64,000 nt of DNA from Caenorhabditis remanei (lineage: Eukaryota > Nematoda > Chromadorea > Rhabditida > Rhabditidae). The DNA lies in NCBI RefSeq assembly GCF_010183535.1, contig NC_071328.1, positions 4,650,001 to 4,714,000 of the forward strand, read 5' to 3'. Each line of letters starts with the position of its first letter. Position 1 is the stretch's first letter. Positions 33,800 to 45,893 of this stretch are shown here, in pieces. The translations under genes and the position numbers were made by a program. Under the pieces are notes generated by a model. It worked only from the letters and a program-made list of their open reading frames with translations. It had not been told where the DNA came from and did not search any database.

Positions 33800-34513
33800 T
33801 TTAACGTGTATTATTTATAGCGTGAAAACCGGTGTTCCACTAACCCGGTTAGATCGTTATCTTGTGTGTATTTACGTGGACGTTTTTTCACGTCCACCAG
33901 TTCAGTCTGATAGTGAGTTCTCACTAATAAAGGTTCTCGCTCTATCAACTTCACTTCTCTCTTGGCACCCAAAGACATAACAAAGATGTTGGAAATAATA
34001 TTGTTTCTGGTAACAAGCAAAAGGCAACTGCGAGCACCCCTGCAGACAATCCCTGCAGACACTAATGTTTCTTTCTTCATACACGTTCCAGTGCGCTCAA
34101 GTGTTGACTGACGCATCCTGTTCAATTTTCGTTGAAACGAACACGGATTACCGTACTCTCAAAGACATTGACGACTGGAAACCGAACAAATCGAGAAGAA
34201 ACGAAAGCCGAAGGAACGAAACGGGAAGAAAACGCTAAACTTTGCAAACACATTCACGTCAAATTGTTGGAGTTTACTGTAATCCCAAGTTAAAAAAAGA
34301 TCTTACTGGCTTATGCGCTAACATTTGTGTCAAAATCAAAACTACGGAACTAAACAATCTATTTAGAGAATTGTGCGCAATCATTACTTTAGCTAAAGTC
34401 AGCTCGCGAACAACTGTTCTTCCCGTTTCGCTTCTACACGATTCGTTTCTTCTCGCCTCGTTTTTTCTGTTTTGGTTTCTTCCCGATTCGTACGGTCTTA
34501 ACGATTGAAAATA
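33800..34513. other. Intergenic stretch, no supportable gene
   Basis: An open minus-strand stretch at 33811-34125 has no start context, no domain and no matching splice sites. 34140-34500 contains repeated 'gaaacg/gaagaaac' and complementary 'cttctcg/cgtttc' words that could pair as an imperfect inverted repeat. Confidence 0.4.
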
Positions 34514-37500
34514 CTATTTTGAAGCTTCACTTACTGTTCCTGTCTCTTGACGGACTAACTCCAGAATCTGCCGACGCAACTTTTTTCGTTCTGGGCACAA
34601 CTTCATCAAAACGGTTTCTGTAGTCCCAAGTAGGCTGAAAAGAGAAGATAACTTTTCGGAGTGCAAATGTCCAAGTCGCATCTAGGACCTTTGAAGAGAA
34701 ACTTTCAAAATCTACTAGTAAATATGAGTTCTGCAAGTTAAATTAGCATAATATGATATTATCAAAAGTCTGGCAAACACCTATTTAGTACGAGGTTTTT
34801 ACTGCCTTTCTTGTCTGCTAACATGACTCCAAGAACTATTTGTTTGTTGTATAATCCTAGGATGCATAAAAATAGATGATCCTAAGTTATTATATTGATT
34901 CAGAGGGCACGTGCATCTCAGGGTATATCGACGGGGTTATCATAGCGTACACTGAATCAGAGTTTTCATAAAATTTCAGCAATTTTAAAGTGTTTATCAA
35001 TTTAAAATATAATTACACAGATGGTGTTCTTCAAACTTTTTTTCTGCTCATTTCATGTAACAAACAATTATTCTAACCATTTTTCCAGTGATAATTTTTC
35101 CAGTGGATTTTCCAAAATTGATGAGAACATTTTCTTACAATTAGATGTTCGATGTCAAATCTTTCATATCATTTTTCTGAAATGAGGAGAAATATGTTTC
35201 GAGAACAAAATCTATGAAGCTTCTCTCGGAATTTCAGAAAAACTCTGAGACTTCCGAAATGAAATTGTTTGTATGAAAAATTTCGACTCGATGTACCCTA
35301 TGGTAACGATGTATCCCATGATCATAGCTCCACAATGTCCCCCTAGACACAATGTAGCCTTTGATTCAATTGTGCTGTCCGAGGTTCGACAACAGGTGCT
35401 TGGAAAGTGACAAGAGTGGTACATTCTTTGCGTCACAGTGAATATTCTAACTTCTGTGCATACTATACCAACTATACAATTTCGAATGTTCCCTGTGACA
35501 CAAAAAAGTGTGCCTTTTGTCAATAAAACGTGGCTGCATTGGTACCCTAAGACTCATCGTGCGAATTGCACTGGAAAAGTGCTCATTTGGCAAAATTTCA
35601 CCACAGCTACCATAAAGATGGCACGAACTTGGGTTGAACACATAGTAATTAAAGTAAACTTAGTTTTTCTCTCTTCATTTGTTGATTTTTCGCTGTTTTT
35701 ACCAGCTACGCTCCAGATTATAGACGTAGGGAGTTTTGATGGTATGGGACCAAATTGAAAAACAGTTCTGATATATAAAACTCGCAAAGAAAGATAAGTT
35801 CAATCTGTATAAGTGACTTACGGTAATGTTTGATACCGCGAGCAGATCTCAATAGACGTGATGATCCAAGTAAGAAGATTACATGCACAAAACGGGTAGA
35901 TCAATAAGGACGGAACAAACGGTGATATTATCGTTGTGATGTTGGGAGACACACCGCATGTTATCATTTTTGTAACAGCAATTGTCACAACGTAAACGGA
36001 TATCACCGCTGCAATTGTTTTCTTCTGTGGAGACAAGCCTATCGATATGTTCCACATTGCAAGACCAACAGTGGAAAAAAGAGAAACGAGTGTAGTCGAT
36101 ACAATAAATGATGTGGTTCGCGTGATGTTGGAAGGAATAACTACTGTCAGAAGCCCAGTAACAGCGATTGCCATTGTATAATAAAGTGCCGTCATAACAC
36201 TTGCAGTTTGTCGGTTTTTCTGTAAATATATGAATTATTTGAAGAATTGACTGTTATGTCAACAGTTTCATGACAAGACGTCCCGCCGCCTATTTTCCAA
36301 ATCTTGATACCCATGTCAGGCTAACCTTCTCTCCCCGTCGCCCAACGTGTCTCATCTGCATAAATCAAGATTGTTCCAACTTTTTCTCAATCACAATATC
36401 TACCTGGAATGCCTTAACTAATCACGCTTTTCGTCTAATTTGTCCCACTAAATTCCTGTATATTCTGCTAAAAAACATAACCCGATTTTGATGCTTATAG
36501 ATCTATTCTCTCCTCTTCCCAGTGCAAGATTTTATCATGCTACTCTCTACCATTAAAGGGGGACTGCGGTATTCTAAAAATCGAGATTTTTTATAATCGA
36601 CTCAGAACTCCATATGTCAATCCCCCCTACTAAAACAAATCACCCAGACTCTCTTGTGTTCTTTCGAACATCCGTTCCATTTTCACCATTGAAAAAATAA
36701 CATATTTTCGAAACCTTATGGAAACTAAGGGTATTCATCTAGCTTTTCTTACGAAAACTTTTTTCCTGCCTCCCTCGAATCTATTTGCAATTCTAGCAAC
36801 GTCTCATGTTTCATGTCTCCGGCTGATCGCTCATCCAAACTCCTCCAAACTCCTCCAACAACCAGAGGAGGCGTATGTGCACTGTTCTATCGCAATTTCA
36901 TAAACTTGGTTAAAATTGATATTGACGAGAAGGTTTATCTCATCCATTTCTGCGATACAATATTGTGCTAATGTGATACACAACACCAAATGCCAGTTTT
37001 GGTAGTTTTACACCTCAACCTGTTCCCTTACTTTGCACCCGATTCCTCCTCCCAACATCTGAATGTACTAGTTAACACGATAATTCAAAGTGAACCTATG
37101 CAAACGCGCTATTTTGAGAGAAATCGCTTACCTAAATTTTTTTTTCAAACTGAAAAACTTTGACAAGAAATACTTCTGAGGAGAAATATGATCGGGGAAG
37201 TCCAATTTTTGAAAAACCAAAAAGTATTAAAAAATTGCAATTTAGGCGTCAAATAACTTTAGCAAAATGTAGTTTCAACAAAGCGCGTTTGCATAGGTTA
37301 GGATTGAATTATCGTGAGTTAACGTTTACAACAATAAACACGAGTTAACATTCAGAAACATATCGCCTTTTAATTGTGTACGTTTATATACAACTTGTTA
37401 TTCAATCGCGTATTTGAAAAAAAAACTCTCACCCACCATGTTCTTGATTAACGCTTCAAGTTCGGCTAGCTCTTCTTTATGACTAGACAACGGAGCTATA

Positions 37501-37523
37501 ATCCATTTGTCTTCAGCTTTCAT
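34514..37523 (-). CDS. Predicted four-helix membrane protein, nematode-specific
   Basis: Exons 37523-37437, 36219-35822 and 34634-34514 join in phase (0, 2) to 201 residues. The N-terminus is hydrophilic (MKAEDKWIIAPLSSHKEELA). Four hydrophobic segments follow: MAIAVTGLLTVVI, FIVSTTLVSLFSTVGLAMW, AAVISVYVVTIAVTKMI and LLIYPFCACNLLTWIITS. The C-terminal tail is basic (LCPERKKLRRQILELVRQ). The last segments faintly resemble the TM6-TM7 end of nematode chemoreceptors, but only four helices are present, so a GPCR is not supported. The third exon is the least certain: a donor-like GTAAGT before the stop could lead to further exons. Intron 1 holds a 250-bp MITE. No function can be assigned. Confidence 0.6.
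35212..35787. other. Cysteine-containing open frames on both strands, unresolved
   Basis: The plus strand from about 35368 encodes WKVTRVVHSLRHSEYSNFCA then YYTNYTISNVPCDTKKCAFCQ before a stop. The minus strand over 35523-35212 and 35641-35447 also encodes cysteine-bearing stretches (CHFPSTCCR, LCLGGHCG). Neither strand offers a complete start-to-stop model with good splice sites. It sits in intron 2 of the four-helix gene. It could be a nested small secreted-protein gene or a decayed one. Confidence 0.3.
37071..37323. mobile_element. 253-bp TIR MITE in the four-helix gene
   Basis: The left end GTTAACACGATAATTCAAAG, then 'acctatgcaaacgcgct', is mirrored at the right end by 'agcgcgtttgcataggt', then 'gaattatcgtgagttaac'. 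Inner 17-bp blocks are perfect inverted copies. No coding capacity. Confidence 0.8.
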
Positions 37524-38402
37524 GATGAATATTCTGCAAAAACTATAATAAATTAGACTGTATTAGTTAAAAAAGAAAAAGAACAACGTTCCTGATCGTT
37601 CAAAAGAGCAACTAACTGATCAGTAAACTGAGCAATCAAAACTAAAAAATGAAGTTCAAGAAGTGCAGCTCAAAAAGGATAAGTGAAGAGTTTTTTTGAC
37701 CACAGTTTCAATAATCAACTTTTGTGCGCCATACCAGGCAGTAAATAAATAGCAAGGGGTCATGTTTTCAAAAGTTACTCACGGGTAAATAAAATAATTA
37801 AAAACATAAAAAATTCTACGAGTGACTTTAATTGCATGAAAGTTGCATGAAAATGTCTGAAATGAATTGCATGAAATTCATTTCCAAAACATGCTTCCTT
37901 TGAAGGCTCTCATTTTCAAACAAGAAGAAGAAAAAGCTGAAGGTTCAAAAAAGAAAAAGAAACTCAAGCAAATCGATATTAACATAGCTAGAAACTCCAT
38001 TAATCTAGCATTACTTAAGCTGGCTTCAATGTTGGCATAACGAGGCTGAGGCGGGAGCTAGCTAGATTGAAAAACAGCTCGCTAGAATGACGATGCGTCT
38101 AGCTAGATTTGTCTAGTATTAATCTCGCTAGGACGATTTATTGACTTTTCAAAATGAAAATTTGGTTTTTTCAGAATTTACGCAGCTAAAATAGTTTTTA
38201 AAAAAGCAACGAACACAACGTGACAACAATTTCAGATCTGCAGATTTTAAACCATATTTTGAATAATTTTTTCTTACTTTCTATCAAAAGAGTTAGTATT
38301 TTTGCCTAATTTGGATAGAAAATGAGAAAAAACATTTCAAATATGGCTTAAAATCTGAAATTGAGAGAAAAATGCAAGCGCGCTCTAATACGGCTAAAGG
38401 AT

Positions 38403-39730
38403 CTCAGCGTTTCGTTTCAACGGAACGGCAACGAAACCGCAACGAAACGGATATGCCACGGGGATTCGTTGGGGTTTCGTTGCCGTTTCCTCCGGAATGT
38501 CGTGCAACAGAGCGCAGTTGCGCGTTTTACACTGATCGCGGAGTCCCCACCGATTCCGCGGAAGAAATTTTCGATGGAAAAATTTTCGATGGAAAGTGGG
38601 CGGAGTTTCAACTTGCAACTTCGCCGCACACTCTTTGCAGAAACATATAAGTCCCGAATCTGGTTATTTTTCGAAGTTTTTGCTTCGTTATGATTTTTTA
38701 TAGAGTCATAGAAGTCGGCTCTCACTACTCAAAAAAAAATTATCGCAAAATTAGGTAACCCGTGAAAAAATTAAATCGGGAAAAAAGTGTGCGGCGAAGT
38801 TGCAAGTTGAAACTCCGCCCACTGTCCATCGAAAATTTTTCCATCGAAAATTTCTTCCGCGGAATCGGTGGGGACTCTGATCGCGCTGGCACACGGCCTC
38901 CAGCGGAGGCCCTCTCAATGCACTGCGCTCAGTACTTTGAGAGACTCTAACGTAAATATCCGACACTAACTGGGGGTTACGCAAATACGCTCTATTGAAC
39001 TCTAAAAACAGGCGCGAAATTTAAATTTTTTGACTTTATTTATATAATTATAAAGCTAAAGTCCCCCAAGTTTCGTAACCAGTTGACACTGGGTCAGAAA
39101 TCCTGCATTTATAGAAAAAACACCAAGAAAGTATCAAAAATTTTAGAAGAGACTTCAATAAAGGCACAAAGTAAAAATCTCTCGAAATAATAATTTCCAA
39201 AGACATCCAACAGGCCTTAAAAGCAGAAAAATGTTCCTAACTTACTGAAAAACTGAGAGTTAATGTTTAAAAATATCAACAAAAAAATTTCGGTAGCCTG
39301 GATTCGAACCCAACACCCACGGACTACCAGCCGCACCCTCATCCACTGAGCCACCGAAGCACTGAAACAGGAGGGTGCGGCAGCTCCCTATATGTGGGGT
39401 TTTTTTGATAATTCAAAATATAGGTGTGTGGGTGGTGCAACGGGGCGCGTTTGCATAACCCCCAGTTAGTGTCGGATATTTACGTTTAACTCTTTGAGAG
39501 GGCCTCTGCAGGAGGCCGTGCTGGCATCCCCCTTCCTTCCTTCCGTATAAATAACTGTTTGCAATATTAAAAAACAATTTAGAGGAGAATATAATTTATT
39601 GAGAAACAAAAAATTAAAAACCGAAATCATTCTCGTTTTCTAATTGAATGCCGGAAGATGTCCATGTAGCGAGATAAATATCATATGATATATCTCTTTC
39701 GTTGCCGTTCCGTTGAAACGAAACGCTGAG
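38403..39730. mobile_element. Nested inverted-repeat structure
   Basis: The outer pair is 38403-38436 and 39700-39730 ('ctcagcgtttcgtttcaacg' and its complement). A second pair of about 99 bp is 38534-38632 and 38787-38885. A third pair of 80-100 bp is 38886-38992 and 39445-39525, sharing 'aaatatccgacactaactgg'. The second and third elements abut at 38885/38886. The third encloses a tRNA-like sequence. This looks like successive insertions of non-autonomous DNA elements. Confidence 0.75.
39289..39357 (-). repeat. tRNA-like sequence within an inverted-repeat element
   Basis: The minus strand has box A 'tggctcagtggatgagg' and a perfect box B 'ggttcgaatcc', a partly paired acceptor stem (TTCGG/CCGAA) and a following T-run terminator. 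The T stem and anticodon stem have mismatches, so a decayed tRNA or tRNA-derived SINE is more likely than an active gene. Confidence 0.5.
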
Positions 39731-39800
39731 GAGTTCCAAAACGTTACAGTTCCAAAGCGTTACAGTTCCAAAACGCAACAGTTCCAAAGCGTTAGAGCAC
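39731..39800. repeat. 16-bp tandem repeat
   Basis: Four units of 'gttccaaa(a/g)cgttaca' type directly adjoin the right end of the outer inverted repeat. Confidence 0.7.
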
Positions 39801-40653
39801 CACTTTTCACTAAAAATCAAAACCGTGCCGCGGCATTGCAAATAGGCTCCGCCCTCGTTTACGCTCCGCCCATTCATTTTTTATTGTTTTTCTTCGTGTT
39901 GTACAACATGTTGTCTCAACACAGCTTAAAATGTGGCTAAAAATATTTATTCGTTGGAAAAAGTACATTTTCAGTAAAGTAAAAGGTTTTCTTTCTTTTT
40001 TTGTTTTTTATTAAAGAAAAAACTAATTTTTCTCCGAAAAATCACAAAAACGTGACCTTCTTTAAAAGTGAGCAAATCAAACGTGGCAATATTGATGCGC
40101 CGCCCAAGCGATTAGAAAAAGACAGATTATTGTGTTGTAAATCTTTTCCTCACCGACCGCAAATTTTTTTCTGCAAAAAAAGCAAGTTTCAATTTTATTT
40201 TGCCAGAAAATTCACTCTTCAACGTCCCGGCGGCCTCCTTTTTTCGATAACTTCCTCCATCTGTCTTCTCATCGATTCGCCATCTCAACCGCCTTTTCTC
40301 CTTTTTTTGGCGCTCTTTTTCTCCAAATTTCTCTCAGTTTTTTCTCTTATTTTTTATTTTTTAAAAGAAGTTTTACCAACGCGTCCAGCAGATGTCCTCT
40401 AGGTCACTCTCCGCTCAACGTTCTCTCAAAAATCGATGCATATTTAATGGGGCAACAGAAGAGAGAGAGAAAGAGACACAGACATGTGACACGTTGTACA
40501 CCGCCCAAAAAACGATGCGAAGCGGCCGGCGTTCTATTCAGTGCCAGTGGTGTCGCTCTCTTATCGCCCTTTCTCTTCGCTTTCTTCTTCTCCATTTTTC
40601 GTTTCCTTATCAAATCAATCGATCGTTCTCCTCGTTGCTCATCGCTAAATTGA

Positions 40654-40665
40654 TTTTTCTTCCAG
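40654..40665 (+). promoter_or_regulatory. Probable trans-splice acceptor of mut-16
   Basis: TTTTTCTTCCAG ends three bases before the ATG at 40669, with no upstream coding exon. This is the typical SL acceptor context and supports this start. Confidence 0.55.
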
Positions 40666-40668
40666 GTA

Positions 40669-43600
40669 ATGACTGAAGTCAACGATGAAGACTATCCCGA
40701 GGAGCTAGATCTCTCGCATACCACCGAGGAGAATGAGGGAATCGTTGGTTCCGTCCCGTCGGACGAAATGCATTTTATTGGAGCGCCGCCGGGAAGTGAT
40801 TCAGAAGTCGATGATGAATACCTTCAATATCAGCGCGATCCGTACAGTGATTATTCCTCGAGCGATAATGAGTTCGATTGTGACGACTACTTGAAGGTTG
40901 GAATTGACTAATTATTTCAATTTTGAACATTTAATTTCAGAAAATGTCCCGAGAGATGCCAGATTTAACTAATGATCTGATTGTCAGTGGGTCGGATAAT
41001 ACGCGTCTCCAAGAACTTCAAGATTTAGGCGACCCGGTGGAGTTTCTAAAGGTAAGAAATGAAACTGAAACTTTTTACAGCAGGTTAAAATCAATATTTT
41101 GCGAAGAAAAATTTCAAAATATAGAGCCACTCTAGACGTGGATAGAATGATTGTGAAAATTGTGTAAAAAGCTGCTATAAAAATTCCTGATTCAATCGGA
41201 AATAGATAGAAAGAGTGGAGATCCACGTTTATAATTTTTACGTACAGCCTTGCTTTACAGATAAATATATAGAAATGAAGCAAATAACGAAATTTCAGGT
41301 CTTCTTGACAGCTTCAATGATGGGTCAACCACTAAAAGTGAAAGATGGTTTCGATCCGGAAGACTTGGACAAATGTTGTTCCGAATTAATGGGAATCACT
41401 CTGACCGGTGTCGCCAGTGTCTTGCTCGGCGCTGAATTGCAGAATATTCCGAATCGATCGAAGACTGAAATGGCGTTCGCATTGGCAAACCGCGGATGGT
41501 TGCGAGCAGTTAATTCAAAGTTTTATCCAGTTATTCCGGAAACTGAGAATGATTTTGTTCTTTCCTTGATCGAAGGAGCTGAGAGACTGTGAGTTTGATC
41601 TTTGTGCGCAATTGCAATAATTTGATGAATTCAGGCAACATTTGGATGAAAACAAGAAGCGAGAAGCAGAACATTACCCATCCGCGGAGAAAGAAGTAAA
41701 TGCTCTCATATCATTTAATATGATTGTTGAGCTTATGAATGCTGTTCGTGAAGAATATCGCATCATGCTACTTCCTTATCAAACTCTCAGCAATGGTTAT
41801 CTGGATATGGTGACTGGCAAAAAATACCCCGAAATTCACAAGAAATACTTTAATAAACTCAATCTTGACGAGACAAAAGTATGGAATTCGGAATGGTTTA
41901 ACGCGTTCACAGGACGATCGACACTTAAAAAGTTCGTGCAAATGGCTAGATTCGCCGAAATCGTCGTGGTTGAGAATCCAACATCTCAGTTTTGTTTCAG
42001 AGCTGATAGCGAGAATCGTGAGTGTCTTTGAGGTATCACTTGTCGCTTTAAACCAATGTTTCCAGGGCCCGTAAGAATGTTCACCGCCAATGATATTAAA
42101 GACGTCGAAGAGAAATGGTCGTCTGGAAACGAGAAAAACAAAAATTTCGGAAGAAATTACGGAGGCCAGGGTCAGCGAGGATTGCCGCGTGGAGGTTGGT
42201 TTAGTGATTCGAAAAATAAGTAATGAGTAAAAAAGTTTCAGCTTCACAGCAGCCGAAACGAAAAATTGAACAAGATCCCAACTATCGATCTAGCACGTTT
42301 GCCGGTGGGATAAACGACGATGATGACGATGGATCATTGGTAAGGAAACACAAACAAGCTTTTGAATCTCGAATTTCGAATTCCAGATGCCCTCTACATC
42401 AGCACGTGAAAATCAGGCCGGTCCATCCTCCAGCACCCAACCGGAATATGGTCGACGGTCTCCGTCTCCAACTGCTCGTAATCAACGCGCTCGTAGTCCA
42501 AGTCAAGAAAGCCGCAACTCAAATACGGTGCCTCAGTCATCCTACAGACCAATTGATCCATTCGCAGGTGCTATGGTTCAGCCGATATCCGCGGGTGTCA
42601 ATGGTAACAGAAACGCTCAAGGTGGGTACGAAACACGCCGACTCCAAACGTTCGGTGCGTCGTCGTCGGAGAGTGACGAGGTGTCCGAAGGATGTTACTC
42701 AGACGACGATCCCGAAGATCAGAAGAGGAAAACGATAGAGAGAAACGAGAAAAGATTGAGAAAAGAAGCAAGGGAGATGGAGCGAAGAAAAAAGCATAAA
42801 GCTGAAGTGCATGTGCCGCCCGGTGAGGACTTGCTCTCATGAAATACAAAAAAAGTCGTGAAAATTCATTAAAAAATGTATTTATTTTTTCAGTTACCCG
42901 CTTCCAAACGAATCCATTCTACAAACATAAATCTGCAAGAGCTCCTGAACCCTCGAACCCGCGTGCATCTACTGCAGTGGAACAAGAAGAACGAGAAGAG
43001 TCGGTTGTTGCTCCAAGACAATCTCCATTCGATGCTCCATCGGCTCTCGCACCAGCTCCCGCTACCGCTCCCGCCGCGCCATCCCCCGTCCCACAACCCT
43101 TGAATGCCGATGCTCAAGTAAATGCAGAGGAAGTCTTTCTCCCGCCACCACCGGCGACAGTCGCCGCCAATACGCTCCCACTCATCGTATCCTCATCTAC
43201 CCATGACCAAGATCGCTGTCCAGCTCAAATGCCATATAAACCAGCAGAAGGTGTTTTGGAAAGAAATAAACAGGAAGAAGCGGATAGATTGCGACGTGAA
43301 CAACTCTCCGAAATGCGCATGAGAAGTGGTTTTAATCAAGTTCCCGCCTCACATCCATGGATGTCCGCATCCTCGAATCCAGGACCGTCTCAACCACAAG
43401 CATATGAAGAGCCAGCGCCAACCAAGGGATTCGGTAATATTCTCCCGCCGACGGTCCAAAGAAGTGTCCCGCAACCGCCTCCACAGCAGGCTCCACAAAT
43501 GCAGCAACAACAACAAGAACCTATTTACAGTACACCATTCGTAGAAACTGTCAGTTTGAGCTCATTAATTGTGTTGAATAATTCTCTCGGTTTTCAGTAT

Positions 43601-44762
43601 CAAGGAAGAAATCGTCAAGGAATGGCTCCTCAGAATTACGCTCAACCCGCTCCTCAGAACCACGCTCAACCCGCTCCTCAGAACCACGCTCAACCCGCTC
43701 CTCAGAACTACGCTCAATCCGCTCCGTCCCAACAGCAATACCCGCAGCATCAGAATCTCGTGCAACAAAACCCGCCGTTGTTCCCAGATCATTCAGCTTC
43801 CCAGCCTCAATACCAGCCGATGCAACAACAATATCAGCAGCCGCTTCCACAAAATCCGTATCCGATTGGATCCCAGTCATCATCAACATTGCCACAACAA
43901 CAACCGTACCAGCATCAGAAGTGAGTTGTGATTGGAATAGAGTTGTGTGTTAAAAGGGCGTGGTGGCATGATTAACCATGCAAACCTCTTCTCAACCTCT
44001 TGGGCAGATTCTTTGCAACTTCATACAAAACTTGTTATAATGATATGAACATTTTCAGCCAAGATTCCTACCGACCAACTAGTCGTATTTCTAATCATGC
44101 CAACCCGCAACATATGGATAACCAGTACTCCAGTATGAGAGATGCTATGAGACCTCCGGTACCTCGCAACGATATGAATTATGATTCAATCCCATCGAAT
44201 AGTCTTCATCAAATCCCGCCGATGAATCAGCCTCAATATTCAAGCCAGCAACGACAGTATAACGATGTTTACCCGCCGGTTAATCCATACAATAATCGTG
44301 TTCCCTCTACGGATTTCAATGACCGCCGGAATAGGAACGAGCAATGGCATCAAGTACAGCCAGGAAGCTACGATCCATATGGGCGGTCTCAGAATCCTGG
44401 ACCCGGAAGCAGTTATTACCCGCGGGGAGAAGAAAATTGCGCATCATTTTTCGGTCGTCTTCGAAAGGCGGCGGCCGCTAGCGGAGGAGGAGAATCAGAG
44501 GAGGTCAAGCAAATCAAAATCGAAATTCAGAGAATTGTATTCGACTATGCGAGCGAGAACCGAGAGTTGACAGTGAGTTTGAGAATAAAAGTATATTCTA
44601 AAATATTCAAACTTTCAGTTATCCGAACTAAAAGCCAATCTCGTACGGAAAATGCGGCATCTCCAGTTCTTCGATGTTCACGAGTTTATTCAAACTTACC
44701 TGAGAAATCAAGTCGTTATCGTGAATAATGGACCTTATGGACCAGTCGTCCGACCGACCTAA
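40669..44762 (+). CDS. mut-16: MUT-16, Q/P-rich Mutator-focus scaffold
   Basis: Eleven exons (40669-40896, 40941-41051, 41299-41588, 41635-42017, 42066-42194, 42242-42339, 42387-42822, 42894-43549, 43598-43920, 44059-44572, 44619-44762) join in frame to 1103 residues. In C. elegans MUT-16 nucleates perinuclear Mutator foci in germ cells, where secondary siRNAs for transposon and gene silencing are made; it recruits other Mutator proteins through long disordered regions. Here the N-terminus is acidic. A folded-looking region follows (about 115-385: LKVKDGFDPEDLDKCCSELM, SFNMIVELMNAVREEYRIML), then a long low-complexity half with Asp runs, Ser/Arg, Ala/Pro and Gln/Pro tracts. The tail has a short helical segment (LSELKANLVRKMRHLQFFDV). 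Adjacency to scpl-1 matches C. elegans. Identification rests on composition, length and synteny; no enzymatic domain is present. Exon 9 encodes a perfect short tandem repeat. Confidence 0.85.
43625..43724 (+). repeat. 24-bp coding tandem repeat in mut-16
   Basis: Four near-identical 24-bp units encode (APQN[Y/H]AQP)n. The nucleotide-level identity points to recent expansion inside the disordered Q/P-rich part of MUT-16. Confidence 0.85.
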
Positions 44763-45893
44763 TTTTAAAATTTAAAACTATTTTTATTCTTGTAGAATCT
44801 TTCTTTTCCCGCCGCCTTTTCTTGTCTTTTGGGCTTTTAACATTTTATTTCAAAGTATTGATAGGTTCCCGCCGCTTTTTAAAATCGTTCTTGTCAGCAA
44901 AGTGTATTGGTATTGATTCACTATTCTTTCTTGGTTAACTATAAAATTTTGTGGTCTTGATTCATGTTTGAATATTTATAAAAACTTAGGGGAGGTGTAG
45001 GCATGGAACCGGGAAGAGAAGAAAACTTTGCATAATACTGCGGCAAAAAAAAGAAAATTGTTTTTGAAATTCAAAATTTTTTTGATTGTTTAGCGATACG
45101 TGTGTTTCAAGGGGAACAGAAAAAGGCGAACTCGGGTTGAAAATTGGAACGGAAGGCACTGGCGGGGGGGAGGGGATGGGAACGGGGGTGATGCACGTTT
45201 TCAGAATTTTGGGAGGATTGCTTGGGAACAAGTGGGATGAGGGGGCCAGAATTCAGATAGATTGATTCGGTTTTTCTGAAACCAGGGAAACCGAAAGAAT
45301 CCACCTGAAATCCGTAAAATAAGGCTCATATTTACAGCAGAATTTCACTAGAAATTTGAGGGGAAAAAACAACAAAAACTGACTGGGAGAGCAGCTAATA
45401 GGAATACAGAAAAAGAGAATGACAGATTTGTTTGCAATGTATTGAAGAATTTGGAGAAATGTGTGTGAGAATATAAAATCTAACAAATTTTGTAAAAACA
45501 GGGTGAGAAAAAGGTAAAAAGATGGGAAAGGGGAAATCTACGACGGGTTTGAAACTAAAAAGGGGCAATTCTTTTGATGATTTTTGGAGAAAAAAAGATC
45601 ACAATTCGAATGAAAATGATGATGAGGGGAGTCTGGAGGGTGGGCTTTAAAAATGTTAAAAAAATTTAAAATTATAACAAAAGGCAAGTGGAGAGAAGGG
45701 AGAGGGGGCGGTGAATCCTGAGAGGATATGTATTTCCATCAAATTTATTGAAGAGAAGTAGACAGGAGGGGGGCAATATTCTTTAAAAACCGAATAAAAA
45801 AGAAACAGCTATCGGGTTGACTGTGGAGATGATGACAAGATTATTTGAAGAATGAAGATTTTGTGAAAATTGGAGAGAGAGAGAGGGAGAGAA
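44763..45893. other. Convergent intergenic region
   Basis: Lies between the 3' ends of mut-16 and scpl-1. It contains purine-rich plus-strand runs (GGGGGGGAGGGGATGGGAAC near 45165) and no exon-like stretch. Confidence 0.55.
45744..45749 (-). terminator. Candidate poly(A) signal of scpl-1
   Basis: TTTATT on the plus strand (AATAAA on the minus), about 145 bases downstream of the scpl-1 stop codon. Confidence 0.45.

Larger units (their letters stand above)
37524..40668. other. Intergenic region with nested inverted repeats
   Basis: No gene is seen. 37520-38390 is AT-rich with an imperfect 'gctagctaga' cluster near 38050-38130. 38403-39730 is a nest of three inverted-repeat pairs enclosing a tRNA-like segment. 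39731-39800 is a short tandem array. The last 700 bases, pyrimidine-rich and ending in TTCTTCCAG, are probably the mut-16 promoter and leader. Confidence 0.55.

Noticed and set aside
35822..36219. Chemoreceptor GPCR
   Set aside because: The last helix recalls nematode chemoreceptor TM7, but only four helices are encoded and no upstream exons with TM1-3 were found.
39289..39357. Functional tRNA gene
   Set aside because: Boxes A and B are good but the T stem and anticodon stem carry mismatches; treated as tRNA-derived repeat.
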